44,341 nt of DNA from CAZKMM01 sp964592965 (GCA_964592965.1 CAZQJX010000003.1:1-44341); one strand, 5' to 3'. Numbered from the stretch's first letter, positions 32,401 to 41,653 are shown. Program-made: numbers and translations. The notes: generated from the sequence alone by a model not told the origin.

Positions 32401-32657
32401 CCCGCCTTTGCCTCCTTTTCTGTCCTGCACAGCTGGCTGAGTTTAAGCTCAAGAGCATAGTCAATAACCATCTCATAGCTTTCTCGTAAGCTGGCTTTAA
32501 GCTTTGGGTCTGGAATCTGGTTGAGAATTTCCCTTGCCTGGTCAATGAAATTTTCCAGAAAATCAAAGAACTGCTCAGCGTCCATTTTGAGCGCAAGGCG
32601 ATTAATCTGCTCCATTGCCACCTGCCAGCCTGCCCCTTTCAATGTTGCCTGCTTCAT
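32397..32657 (-). CDS. Small helical protein of unknown function
   Basis: The 86-residue protein is predicted to be almost entirely alpha-helical (MEQINRLALKMDAEQFFDFL and later EMVIDYALELKLSQL), with no signal peptide or motif I recognise. It looks real because it has a ribosome-binding site (GAAAGGGGAAAC), a near-consensus promoter at 32737-32765 on the minus strand and an unusual repeat-rich leader. It overlaps the convergent DUF362 gene by four bases. It has a single cysteine, so a metal site is unlikely. It could be a small regulatory or adaptor protein, but this is a guess. Confidence 0.62.
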   Translation of the reverse strand: MKQATLKGAGWQVAMEQINRLALKMDAEQFFDFLENFIDQAREILNQIPDPKLKASLRESYEMVIDYALELKLSQLCRTEKEAKAG

Positions 32658-32684
32658 CTGTTTCCCCTTTCTTTAGGGTTTGAA

Positions 32685-32730
32685 GTTTAATTTAAATTTA
32701 ACTTAATTTAGCTTAATTTAGTTTAAATTT
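32685..32730. repeat. AT-only iterated repeat in the leader of the small helical gene
   Basis: The stretch consists of variants of TTAATTTA. Two exact tandem copies of CTTAATTTAG (32702-32721) are flanked by TTTAATTTAAATTTAA and GTTTAAATTTTG, the latter running just past the right edge. It covers most of the predicted leader between the minus-strand promoter and the ribosome-binding site, so it could bind a repressor, or be an AT-rich RNA element. Because the units are close variants spaced about 10 bp apart, they would lie on one face of the helix. Confidence 0.55.
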
Positions 32731-32736
32731 TGTTAA

Positions 32737-32765
32737 ATTTAAACACTTTTTATTAAATTTGTCAA
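32737..32765 (-). promoter_or_regulatory. Predicted promoter of the small helical gene
   Basis: On the minus strand a perfect TTGACA (32765-32760) and TTAAAT (32742-32737) are exactly 17 bp apart. Transcription would start near 32730, giving a leader of about 72 nt that runs through the AT repeat. Confidence 0.55.
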
Positions 32766-32823
32766 GAAAAAAATTAAAATTTATTAAAATTTTTAATCAA
32801 TAGGAAGCTTTGAGCATAAAAGA

Positions 32824-33993
32824 TTATTCTTCCAGATTCTTGGCAAGAAAATCAGTAATCATTTTTTCCATCGTGGGGTTTCGGATAAGGAAGGAATCGT
32901 GCCCATAGTCAGATTTTATTTCGCAGTAGGTAACTTCCAGATTGTTCTTTTTAAGAGCGCGGACGATTTCTTTAGAATCTTTGCTAGGATAAAGCCAATC
33001 AGAGCTAAAGGAGAGGATAAGGAATTTTGCCTTAGCTGGTCTCAGCGCCTCTTCCAGAGTAAGCTGACCGCCTTTGGTCACATCAAAATAATCTATGGCT
33101 TTGGTTATGTAAAGATAAGAGTTGGCATCAAAACGCCTGATAAAAGCATCCCCCTGATAGTGAAGATAGCTCTCCACCTGAAACTCGGTGCTGAAGTTAT
33201 ATCCGTATTTTTCTCTATCTTTAAGCTTGCGACCGAATTTTCTGTGAAGCGCCTCTTCGCTCAAGTAGGTTATGTGAGCAATCATTCTCGCTAGTGCCAG
33301 CCCGGCATTTGGTTTCTCTCCGGTCTCATAATAATTTCCACCATTCCATTTTGGGTCCATCATTATTGCTCTTCTGCTCACTTCGTTAAAAGCAATTCCC
33401 TGAGCACTGAGCCGAGCAGAGGTGGCAATCAAAGTTGCGGTTTTTACTCGGTCAGGAAAGCGAATTGCCCACTCCAGCGCCTGCATACCGCCCATAGAGC
33501 CACCTACGACATTTAAAAGCCTTTCAACGCCAAGATGGTCAATGAGATAGCGCTGAGCCTCTACCATATCGCCAATGGTGACTACAGGAAATTCCAGTCC
33601 ATAGGGCTTACCTGTTTTAGGATTAATGGAGCTGGGACCTGTAGAGCCCTTACAACCGCCAATAACATTGGAACAGATAACAAAATATTTGTTAGTATCA
33701 AACGGCTTGCCAGGACCCACCATAAAATCCCACCAGCCAGGTTTGCGGTCTTGGGGAGTGTGATACCCAGCAACATGGGCATCACCGCTCAAAGCATGGC
33801 AGATTAATATCGCATTACTTTTCTTTTCATTGAGCTGTCCATAGGTTTCATAAGCAAGGGTAATAGGACCAAGCCTTTCGCCACTTTCCAAGACCATCTC
33901 ATTGGGAGGATGAGCAAAGGTATAGTATTGGGTCTTTACCAGACCCACAGAATTTGGTCCAAAGCGCTCTTCTAATCTGGCTGTCTCACGCAT
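32824..33993 (-). CDS. metX: Homoserine O-acetyltransferase
   Basis: The 389-residue enzyme is an alpha/beta-hydrolase-fold MetX. The nucleophile is Ser166 in NVVGGSMGGMQALEW. The catalytic Asp lies in SSDWLYPS and the His in YGHDSF. AILICHALSGDAHVAG and GGCKGSTGPSS are further family signatures. It activates homoserine with an acyl group, usually acetyl-CoA; some members use succinyl-CoA and the sequence alone does not settle this. The product feeds the MetY-like enzyme at 5910-7163. The gene stands alone, divergent from the PilZ-like/cNMP fusion gene. Its leader is only about 17 nt, leaving no room for a riboswitch; a CCCTT-ATA-AAGGG palindrome inside the promoter spacer might be an operator. 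Confidence 0.95.
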   Translation of the reverse strand: MRETARLEERFGPNSVGLVKTQYYTFAHPPNEMVLESGERLGPITLAYETYGQLNEKKSNAILICHALSGDAHVAGYHTPQDRKPGWWDFMVGPGKPFDTNKYFVICSNVIGGCKGSTGPSSINPKTGKPYGLEFPVVTIGDMVEAQRYLIDHLGVERLLNVVGGSMGGMQALEWAIRFPDRVKTATLIATSARLSAQGIAFNEVSRRAIMMDPKWNGGNYYETGEKPNAGLALARMIAHITYLSEEALHRKFGRKLKDREKYGYNFSTEFQVESYLHYQGDAFIRRFDANSYLYITKAIDYFDVTKGGQLTLEEALRPAKAKFLILSFSSDWLYPSKDSKEIVRALKKNNLEVTYCEIKSDYGHDSFLIRNPTMEKMITDFLAKNLEE

Positions 33994-34016
33994 CTTTTTT
34001 ACCGAATTATTTATAT

Positions 34017-34045
34017 ATTCTAACCCCTTATAAAGGGAAATTCAA
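34017..34045 (-). promoter_or_regulatory. Predicted metX promoter with palindrome in the spacer
   Basis: On the minus strand TTGAAT (34045-34040) and TAGAAT (34022-34017) are exactly 17 bp apart. The spacer holds the inverted repeat CCCTT-ATA-AAGGG (about 34025-34037), well placed for repression. Confidence 0.5.
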
Positions 34046-34053
34046 TCAAAGTA

Positions 34054-34083
34054 TAGACACCTTATCTCTAAATATGATATACT
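34054..34083 (+). promoter_or_regulatory. Predicted promoter of the PilZ-like/cNMP fusion gene
   Basis: TAGACA (34054-34059) and TATACT (34078-34083) are 18 bp apart. The leader would be about 17 nt and carries an AAAGGGGGC ribosome-binding site before the GTG at 34106. The -35 is only 8 bp from that of the divergent metX promoter. Confidence 0.45.
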
Positions 34084-34105
34084 TTAAAACTAAAGGGGGC
34101 GGGAG

Positions 34106-35083
34106 GTGCCAGAAGATAAAAAACCAATCAGGGGAGAAGCAGTAGGTGTTTCAATTAAAATCTTCCCTGAAGGAAAAGAAGAGGGAAAGGTATATTCACG
34201 ATATATTCTTGAGCTGGACAAAGACCGTATTTATATAAAAACTGACCAGCCCCTTCCTAAAGGCGCAAAAATCACAGCGGTTATCGATGACCCAAGATTA
34301 GAAGAAAAAATTGAGCTTAAAGGAGAGGTGGTAAGGATTAATACCGCATCTGCTAAATCCGGAGGACTGGAGCCTGGTATGGGCATCATTTTTGAGCCAA
34401 TCAGTATAGTTGACCGAAGCAGGTTGAGCAGATTTTTTGAAGAATTAGAAAAAGAAGACCGAACCGAAGAATACCTGCGTTTTCTTGCTTGGGTAAGGAG
34501 AATCAGTAAGCCCCTTGATACTGAGGAGAAAGAAAAAATCAAAAGGGATTTATTGAGAGCTCTTTACGGTGAGGAGAGAAAGCCTTTAACCACACAGAGG
34601 AAAAAGCGTGAAGACCTAGAGCTCATCAGCCAGATTCCTCTTTTTAGCGAACTAGGACCGCTTGAGCTGGGAGAAGTGGCAGAGATTTGCTTAAAAGAGA
34701 AATTTAATCCTGGAGAAGTTATTTTTAAAGAGGGTGAGCCTGGAGATAAGTTTTACATTATTTTGAAGGGAGAGGTGGAAATTTACAAAGAGATATCTGA
34801 AGGAAGAGAAGAGGTTTTAGCCAAGCTCAAAGCTGGAGATTATTTTGGAGAGATGAGCCTGATTGATAATGCTCCTCGCTCTGCCAGCGCAAGGGCGGTG
34901 GGAGAGGTGGTTGCTCTTACCATATCCAAGCCAGATTTTGAAATCCTTCTTAAAGCCAGCGATTCCCTTTCAGCAAAAATTTATAAGTTTTTTGTTCAAA
35001 CTCTTTCCAAAAGGCTTCGGGATGCCAATGATAAGATTAAGCGCATTTTAGAGGTGCTGGGTTCAGGTGGAGAAGTCAGCTAG
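34106..35083 (+). CDS. PilZ-like domain fused to a cyclic-nucleotide-binding domain
   Basis: The 325-residue protein has an N-terminal PilZ-like barrel at about 10-110 (RYILELDKDRIYIKT, GEVVRIN and EPGMGIIFEPI). A charged linker and then a CRP-type cNMP-binding domain at about 175-320 follow (LFSELGPLELGEVAEI, GEPGDKFYIILKGEVEIY, GEMSLIDNAPRSASARA). The PilZ part resembles the myxococcal PilZ-like subfamily. It lacks the RxxxR motif, and LDKDRIYI stands where DxSxxG is expected, so c-di-GMP binding is doubtful. The cNMP half, including its final helix FVQTLSKRLRDANDKIK, is clearly paralogous to the protein at 20291-20761. There is no DNA-binding domain. It starts at a GTG. Confidence 0.85.
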   Translation: MPEDKKPIRGEAVGVSIKIFPEGKEEGKVYSRYILELDKDRIYIKTDQPLPKGAKITAVIDDPRLEEKIELKGEVVRINTASAKSGGLEPGMGIIFEPISIVDRSRLSRFFEELEKEDRTEEYLRFLAWVRRISKPLDTEEKEKIKRDLLRALYGEERKPLTTQRKKREDLELISQIPLFSELGPLELGEVAEICLKEKFNPGEVIFKEGEPGDKFYIILKGEVEIYKEISEGREEVLAKLKAGDYFGEMSLIDNAPRSASARAVGEVVALTISKPDFEILLKASDSLSAKIYKFFVQTLSKRLRDANDKIKRILEVLGSGGEVS

Positions 35084-35085
35084 TA

Positions 35086-35118
35086 TTGACCAGTTCTGTC
35101 ATAAGTTTCAGCTATAAT
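35086..35118 (+). promoter_or_regulatory. Predicted addB-addA promoter (leaderless layout)
   Basis: A perfect TATAAT lies at 35113-35118, with the addB ATG 8 nt further on and no Shine-Dalgarno. The nearest -35-like TTGACC (35086-35091) is 21 bp upstream, longer than usual. The predicted start site is within two bases of the ATG. Confidence 0.5.
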
Positions 35119-35126
35119 TAAAAACG

Positions 35127-38100
35127 ATGGAGCATATTTTATACACAGCTTCGGGCTGGGAAGAGCTGGAGCAGAAGCTGATTGAGGAAATCAAAAGAGA
35201 AAAGGCTAAAGACCCTCTCCAACCAGTCTGGGTGCTGGTGGGCTCAAGGCTTCTCGCCAGGTATCTTGAAAGAAGGGTTTATGGCGAGCTTGCCCAAGAC
35301 AAGAAAGCCATAAATATCCACTTTATAATTTTTCCTGACCTCGTTGAAAGGCTTTACTATACCGAGCCTTTTCCGCAGTATCGTCCGAGCGTGGATTCTT
35401 TGGCAATATATCTTGTGGCTGAAAAAATCATTAAAAATCTAGATAGAGGGTATTTTTGGAATGTAAAGCAGACAAAAGGACTTCTCGCAGATGTTTTAGC
35501 AGTGCGAAGAGACCTTAAAGATGGATTAATAATGAATGAAACCTATGAGCATTTAAAAGAAAAGATTGATGAAATAGATTCGTCTGGAAAAGTCAGAGAG
35601 GTTTTTAAAATCATTGATGAAATAGATGCAGAGCTAAATGGATTTGAGCAGGACTGGCAGAGGTTTTTAATAGCAATTGAGTGTGCAGGCAAATTTAAGC
35701 AGGTTTTTAATTCAGGCGTTCTTTTTGTTTACGGGTTTTATGATTACACAGCGATTCAAAAGGAGCTGATTAAATCTCTTTCCCAGCATTGTCAGCTGAA
35801 GATTTTTATGATTTTTCCTGAAAATCCGTTTTTCAATGCTTTTGCCAAGTGGGCAAAGGATTTTTACACCAGCGAGCTTAAAGCTCAAAACCTAAAGCTA
35901 AAGTCCCGCTTTGGCAAAAGCAATTTAAAAATTTTTCTCACCAATCTTTCTCAATCAAATCCCAAAAAAAGAGTATTAAAAGATGATTTAACATTAAGAA
36001 TAGTTTTCGCTCCTAGTATAGAAAGGGAGGCAGAGGAGATTTGCCGAGAGATTTTCAGGTTAATTCATCAAGGAGTTAAATTTGAAGAAATAGGTGTTTT
36101 GGTCAGGGATTTCAATAATTATCGTAGGGTTTTGGAAAGCGCCTTTAATCGTTATAAGATTCCTTATTACCTTGAAGGTGGCAAGCCTGTGCTTGAATTG
36201 CCCTGCTTTCAAGCCATAATCAGGCTCTTGAAAATCATAGAGGATGATTATTCCCGAAAAACTATTGTTAAGTTTTTAAAAAGCAGGGCTTGTAAAAAAC
36301 CAAACCTGTCAGAAGAAGAAAAAGCCCTCACTACTCTTTTTGATTTAATAAGCCAAGAAGCACGCATAGTAAAAGGAAGAAAAAGCGAATGGGAAAAAGC
36401 TCTGAATGACTACACAGAAACCTTACAGAAAGAATTGAAAAAATGGCAGGAAAAAGAGACAGAGCAGGAACAAATAAAAGAAGAACTGATTAAAAGAAAA
36501 ATTGATGCCACAAACCTGCTTTCACGAGTGGTCAGCGAACTTATTACTGACCTTGAGGCTTTGCAAGCCAAAAATAACCTTAAAGAACAGGCAGAGTATT
36601 TAAAAGAGCTTGTGCAAAAATGGATAGATTTTGATTTCCTGCCCCAAAACCTCGCTGAAGAATTTAACCAAGACCAACAGAAAGCTAAAGAAAATCACCT
36701 GCAAACCATTTTTGATAATTTTATTGAAACCATTGCTTCTTTGGATTCTTTTGTCATAGATGCTGATTTTGAGATTTTTTCTCGCCTGATTGAGATGGGC
36801 ATACAAAGCCTGACCATTAAATTCGGCGAATATTCTCAAGGCGGGGTATGCCTAAGCGAGCTGATGAATGCTCGTGGTGCGCGCTTTCGGGCGGTTATTA
36901 TTCCTGGTCTGTATGAAGGAAGCTTTCCTCTTAAAATCAATGAAAGCCCGCTTCTTTTAGATGACGAGCGTGAGCAAATTAATCAGCTTCTTAAGGGAAA
37001 AACCAAGCTGGCTTTAAAACGAGACCTTCCTAAGGAAGAAAGGCTTTTATTTTATCTTGCCTGTCAGCAGGCAGAGGAGTATCTGGTCATTACCTCTTGC
37101 TGGTTGAGCTTAATTGATGGCAGACCGCAGGTGATAAGTTATCTTCTTGCTGATGCCATTGAGAGAACGCAGGCAGGAAAACCGATTAACTATGAGGATA
37201 CAAAAAAGTCAGTAGAAGGTTTTGAATGGATAAGATGGGTTGGGCTTGATGATTTTGCATATCCTTTTTCAGAGCTCGCTCTTGATAAAGACGATTTTGA
37301 GGCAGGTAATCTTAATGAAAATAACATTCTTAAGCTCGGTGGGCATCTCCTTAAAAATCAAGACCTGAAAAGGGCTTTAAATGTATTTTACGACCGCTGG
37401 ATAGATAATTCTTTTGGCATTTACAGCGGGAATTTATCGGTTGTGGATAAGTATTCTGCGGATAGATTTTCCATAATTGGTCAAAAAGTCAGCCATAGCA
37501 AATTAAAGAATTATCTTGAATGTCCTTTTAGATATTTTCTATCAGAGGTGCTGGAGGTTTCGGTTGTGGAAGAGCCAGAATTTGTCTGGACACCAAGCGG
37601 TTTAGAAGAAGGGAATTTATTGCATCAAGTTCTTCAAAAGCTTTTTGAGAGCCTTAAAGGTAAAAAGCTAAATGCTGAGGAGTATCGGAAAGCTCTGCTC
37701 AATCTTCTTACAGAAAAAGGAGCCGAGATACTAGCAGACGCAATTCCCAATTATAAATATCTTCCTGAAGAAGAGCTGAGAGAGCTCCGGTTTTATTTAG
37801 AAAATTATTATGAGCACATTATTCCCCGCTTAAGCGATTGGGAAACAGAAATTCCTTTCCGGCAAAATTTTATCCTTGATACAGGTGAATCGGTAATTTT
37901 AAGCGGAAGAATTGACCGAATGGATAAAGAGCTAGTTCGCAGACAGGTGGCAGAAGCTTTGGTGGTTGATTATAAAGCTTCTCCTTTGAATGACTATGAA
38001 AAAAAGCCACTTAATCTTATGCAGTTGGTGATTTATCTTATAAGTGTTGTAAACAAAGAAGGCATTTCTCCAGATAAAATTTCTGCCCAGTTTATTGGCT

Positions 38101-38399
38101 TAAAGAAGGATGAGCTTTTGGAGCCGGTAAAAATCTCTTTGCTAGGAGAGGATTTGGATATCTTCACCCAGCAACTGCAAAAAGCCCTTTTAAGAATGAA
38201 ACAGGGCATTGAAAAAGGAATTTTTATCCCAAAACCTGATAATAGCTATAATGGCTATTGTGAATACTGCAAATATTCAAATTTATGCCTGGCAAACACC
38301 AATGAATATGCAAGAAAAGAAAAAAATTCTTTTATTGAAGATTTGGAACAAGATTTAAAAGATATACAAAACATTTTGAAACCACTGGTTCAAAAATGA
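35127..38399 (+). CDS. addB: AddB-type helicase-nuclease subunit
   Basis: The 1090-residue protein is the AddB partner of an AddAB double-strand-break resection enzyme. The N-terminus lacks a Walker A (PVWVLVGSRLLARYL in its place), as in the AddB branches without ATPase activity. The C-terminus is a RecB-type nuclease: LLHQVLQKLF, SGRIDRMD, VVDYKAS and the QLVIY motif. The AddB iron-sulfur cysteines are conserved, one in YLECPFRYF (near residue 799) and three in GYCEYCKYSNLC (near 1044-1053). Its stop overlaps the addA start (ATGA). Together the two unwind and degrade broken ends to load RecA. No RecBCD genes are present in the window. Confidence 0.92.
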   Translation: MEHILYTASGWEELEQKLIEEIKREKAKDPLQPVWVLVGSRLLARYLERRVYGELAQDKKAINIHFIIFPDLVERLYYTEPFPQYRPSVDSLAIYLVAEKIIKNLDRGYFWNVKQTKGLLADVLAVRRDLKDGLIMNETYEHLKEKIDEIDSSGKVREVFKIIDEIDAELNGFEQDWQRFLIAIECAGKFKQVFNSGVLFVYGFYDYTAIQKELIKSLSQHCQLKIFMIFPENPFFNAFAKWAKDFYTSELKAQNLKLKSRFGKSNLKIFLTNLSQSNPKKRVLKDDLTLRIVFAPSIEREAEEICREIFRLIHQGVKFEEIGVLVRDFNNYRRVLESAFNRYKIPYYLEGGKPVLELPCFQAIIRLLKIIEDDYSRKTIVKFLKSRACKKPNLSEEEKALTTLFDLISQEARIVKGRKSEWEKALNDYTETLQKELKKWQEKETEQEQIKEELIKRKIDATNLLSRVVSELITDLEALQAKNNLKEQAEYLKELVQKWIDFDFLPQNLAEEFNQDQQKAKENHLQTIFDNFIETIASLDSFVIDADFEIFSRLIEMGIQSLTIKFGEYSQGGVCLSELMNARGARFRAVIIPGLYEGSFPLKINESPLLLDDEREQINQLLKGKTKLALKRDLPKEERLLFYLACQQAEEYLVITSCWLSLIDGRPQVISYLLADAIERTQAGKPINYEDTKKSVEGFEWIRWVGLDDFAYPFSELALDKDDFEAGNLNENNILKLGGHLLKNQDLKRALNVFYDRWIDNSFGIYSGNLSVVDKYSADRFSIIGQKVSHSKLKNYLECPFRYFLSEVLEVSVVEEPEFVWTPSGLEEGNLLHQVLQKLFESLKGKKLNAEEYRKALLNLLTEKGAEILADAIPNYKYLPEEELRELRFYLENYYEHIIPRLSDWETEIPFRQNFILDTGESVILSGRIDRMDKELVRRQVAEALVVDYKASPLNDYEKKPLNLMQLVIYLISVVNKEGISPDKISAQFIGLKKDELLEPVKISLLGEDLDIFTQQLQKALLRMKQGIEKGIFIPKPDNSYNGYCEYCKYSNLCLANTNEYARKEKNSFIEDLEQDLKDIQNILKPLVQK

Positions 38400-41300
38400 A
38401 AGAGCTGGATAAAAAAACTCTTGCAAGAAAGGATTTAAATCTTTTAGTTGAAGCCAGCGCAGGCACAGGCAAGACCAGTAGCCTTTTGGATAGAATTCTG
38501 GCACTTATTGAACAAGATAAAGAGCTACAGATGCGCCAGCTGGTAGCGGTTACTTTTACAGAGAAAGCTGCCAGTGAGCTCAAAAACCGCCTTCGCCAGT
38601 GCCTACAGGAAAAGATTAACTCTAAAAAGATTTCTTCTCAAAGACTTCAAGTTTTTAAACAGGCTTTGAGTGATTTTGAGCAGGCAGAGATATCCACCAT
38701 TCATTCTTTCTGTGCCCGTCTGCTTCGCCTCCGTTCTGTTGAAGCAGGTGTATCACCTGAATTTCAGGTGATGGACGAGGCTCAATCAGCAGAGTTTTTC
38801 GAGCAGGCTTGGGAAGAGTGGCTTGAAAAGAGCTTAGTTGAGCACAGGGAAATATTCAGGGAACTTCGTCAGGCAGGAATTACCAATGATATAATCAAAA
38901 CATTTGCTCAAAGGTTTTATGAAGATAGAGACCTTTTTGAAGCAAACTATGAAAATTGGTTAAAAGAAAAGTCTCTGAGCGTTGAAGAAGCATATCAGCA
39001 AATCAAGGTGCTTTGCCAGAATACATCTGAAGATGAGCTTAAAGAATTTTATTTATTTCTTGAAAGCTGTGCCAATGAAGAAGAAAGATTAAAGCGGGCG
39101 ATTTACCAAAAGGAGCTGAAAAGGATAATAAATAGGCGCAATAATTTACTAAAAGGTCTTAAAAGGGTGAAAACTGAGAGCACCATACAAAAAAAGTTGA
39201 AGATAATAGAAGCTTATGACCATTTTTTGGCTATTATTTATAATGCTCGGAATGCCCTTTTTCAAAAGATAGTTTTTCTGGCAAGGGAATTTTTTGACCA
39301 TCTTGAAATCAGGAAATTAACCAATGAGGTTTTAGATTTTCAAGACCTTCTTTTAAGGGCAAGGAATCTTTTAAGAGATAACAAAGAAGTAAGAGCATAT
39401 TTTAAAAATCGCTTCCGCTATATCTTGGTTGATGAATTTCAAGATACTGACCCGCTTCAGGTAGAGGTGATTTTCTTTTTGGCAGAGAAAAAAGATAAGT
39501 TTGCTGATAGCTGGAAAGATGTGGAGCTTGAGAGCGGGAAATTATTTTTGGTTGGCGACCCCAAGCAATCAATTTACCATTTCCGGCGTGCTGATTTAAG
39601 GATATACCAGGCGGTGAAGAACATTTTAGACGAAAAAAAGCAGGCGGATTTACGGTTTTTACCACAAAACTTTCGTTCTCATAAGAGCCTGATTAAATGG
39701 GTGAATGATACCTTTAAAGAGAAATTCGGTGATGAAGATACCCCTTTGCAACCTGCTTATCAAGAGCTTTCTCACACTGTAGATTATTCTCTTTCAAACC
39801 AGCTTTTAGACAGGTCTGTAATTATAATTGATTTGGAAGAGGAGCCTGATATAGCTCCTAGCGGGGCGCATGGATATAGAACTGATGACATCAGACAATT
39901 AGAGGCACGAGCAATTGCTGATTTTATCCAATGGGCAGTAGCTAACAAAATTCAAATTTTTGAAAAAGACCAAACCAAATGGGAAAAAAGAGATGTCCGC
40001 TACAGCGATTTCGCTATTTTATATCCGAGACACAAATATATATCTTTTGTTGAAGCCGAGCTGAAAAGACGAAACCTTCCTTTTGAAACCGTTTCAGGAG
40101 AAGCATTTAACGCAAGGGAAGAAGTAAAGGGAATTTGTTTTATTTTAAAAGCATTGAGCAATCCTTATGATGAAGCATCTCTGGTTGGAGCTCTCCGCTC
40201 TTTTTATTTCGGCGTAAGTGATTTTGAGCTTTTTGAGTTCAAAAAAGCTGGTGGTAGCTGGAGGTGGCTTGAGCATTTCCCAGATAGAGAAAGATTCCCA
40301 ACTATTGCTGAAGCTTATGATTTTCTGCGACATCTTTATAATCAGGTGGAGAGGCTTCCTATTGTAGAATTAATCAATCAGATTGCTTCTCATATTAAAC
40401 TAAAACAGATAAGAAAACTGCATCCTTATTTTAACCAGATTCTTTTGAACATTGAACGGATGAAAAATTTAGCCTGCGAATTTGAAAAACTGGGAGAGGC
40501 AGACCTAGATGATTTTATCTATTGGCTGGAGAAAGTAAGCGCTGGTGAGGCAAAAGAAGCAGAGATTGTTGCTGTCGATGCAGAAAACACCATCAAGTTG
40601 ATGACTTTTCACAAGGCAAAGGGGTTGGAATTTCCAATTGTTATTCTCGCTAATTTATCCAACCAGATAAAGAGTTCAGAAGAAAACTTTATTATTAAAG
40701 ACTGGAAAAGGGAAAGGATAGAGGTGTTTTATAAAAAAAGGTTAAAGTCCTCAGGATTTGATGAGCTGAGTGAAGAAGAAGAGAAATACAATGAAGCAGA
40801 GCAAATCAGGCTTTTATATGTTGCCTGCACTCGTGCCAAGCAGTATCTGGTAATTCCTGACCCCAAAAACCTCTGGAATGGCAGAAATACCTATTTAGAA
40901 ATTATTAAAGAAGGCATCTCAAAAGAAGATAAACAAAGCAAATCCAAATGCATTTTAAGAAAGCCAGCTAGCGAGCTCAGAAAATATAGAACCATTGAGC
41001 AGATGCGGGCTTTTGTAGATTTCATTAATCTTTCCCCTCAATCAACCCAGCTTGAAAAACAGGTTCGGGAATTTGAAGAAAAGCGGAGCGAAGTGATTAA
41101 CATAGCTTCTGAATACAAAGAGATAAAATCTCCCAGCGAACTGATAGAATTTGAAGAAAAAATACCTTACAGCACCGAGCGATTGCAAGCACTGGATTTA
41201 GGCAGTTTAATTCATAAGGTTGTTGAGATAGCTGGTAGAAGCTCTGTGAAGGTAGCTCTCGCTCTCGCTGATAGACTAATTTCTGAAAATCCTTCTCTCA

Positions 41301-41653
41301 GTGAGAAAAGAGAAGAAATTATGGAGCTGATTAAGAATCTTTGGCAGTGCGAGCTTATTGATAAAATCCAAAACCTTGCTTGTTGGCAGGAAGTTCCTTT
41401 CTTTATTGAGCTGGATGGTGTTTTTTACAAAGGAAAAATAGACCTTCTTTTCCGCCATTCAGCTAATCAGCTTGAGATGGTTGATTTAAAAACCGACCAC
41501 CTGAGCCAAGAAACTATTTCAACCCACATCAATAGATACAAAGGACAAATGGAAATATATCGTAGAGCTTTGGAAAAATTATTTCCCAATCATTCTATTA
41601 GCAGTAAAATCTTTTTTGCCAGAATAAATGAGCTGGTGGAGATTAAAAAATAG
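38396..41653 (+). CDS. addA: AddA-type UvrD/RecB helicase-nuclease subunit
   Basis: The 1085-residue protein is an SF1A helicase joined to a RecB-type nuclease. Helicase motifs include Walker A EASAGTGKTS (about residues 18-27), VTFTEKAASELKNRL, Walker B ILVDEFQDTDPLQ, GDPKQSIYHFRRAD and MTFHKAKGLEFPIV. The nuclease at the C-terminus shows LIHKVVEIAG, KGKIDLLF, MVDLKTD (near 1029) and QMEIYRRAL, so both subunits of this AddAB keep a nuclease site. It starts at an ATG overlapping the addB stop, and the pair is a two-gene unit. The 65-bp gap to the convergent SCP2 gene holds no clear terminator. Confidence 0.95.
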   Translation: MKELDKKTLARKDLNLLVEASAGTGKTSSLLDRILALIEQDKELQMRQLVAVTFTEKAASELKNRLRQCLQEKINSKKISSQRLQVFKQALSDFEQAEISTIHSFCARLLRLRSVEAGVSPEFQVMDEAQSAEFFEQAWEEWLEKSLVEHREIFRELRQAGITNDIIKTFAQRFYEDRDLFEANYENWLKEKSLSVEEAYQQIKVLCQNTSEDELKEFYLFLESCANEEERLKRAIYQKELKRIINRRNNLLKGLKRVKTESTIQKKLKIIEAYDHFLAIIYNARNALFQKIVFLAREFFDHLEIRKLTNEVLDFQDLLLRARNLLRDNKEVRAYFKNRFRYILVDEFQDTDPLQVEVIFFLAEKKDKFADSWKDVELESGKLFLVGDPKQSIYHFRRADLRIYQAVKNILDEKKQADLRFLPQNFRSHKSLIKWVNDTFKEKFGDEDTPLQPAYQELSHTVDYSLSNQLLDRSVIIIDLEEEPDIAPSGAHGYRTDDIRQLEARAIADFIQWAVANKIQIFEKDQTKWEKRDVRYSDFAILYPRHKYISFVEAELKRRNLPFETVSGEAFNAREEVKGICFILKALSNPYDEASLVGALRSFYFGVSDFELFEFKKAGGSWRWLEHFPDRERFPTIAEAYDFLRHLYNQVERLPIVELINQIASHIKLKQIRKLHPYFNQILLNIERMKNLACEFEKLGEADLDDFIYWLEKVSAGEAKEAEIVAVDAENTIKLMTFHKAKGLEFPIVILANLSNQIKSSEENFIIKDWKRERIEVFYKKRLKSSGFDELSEEEEKYNEAEQIRLLYVACTRAKQYLVIPDPKNLWNGRNTYLEIIKEGISKEDKQSKSKCILRKPASELRKYRTIEQMRAFVDFINLSPQSTQLEKQVREFEEKRSEVINIASEYKEIKSPSELIEFEEKIPYSTERLQALDLGSLIHKVVEIAGRSSVKVALALADRLISENPSLSEKREEIMELIKNLWQCELIDKIQNLACWQEVPFFIELDGVFYKGKIDLLFRHSANQLEMVDLKTDHLSQETISTHINRYKGQMEIYRRALEKLFPNHSISSKIFFARINELVEIKK

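Noticed and set aside
33994..34105. Possible SAM riboswitch upstream of metX
   Set aside because: The predicted leader is only about 17 nt, too short for any known SAM riboswitch; the same holds for the short leader of metY.
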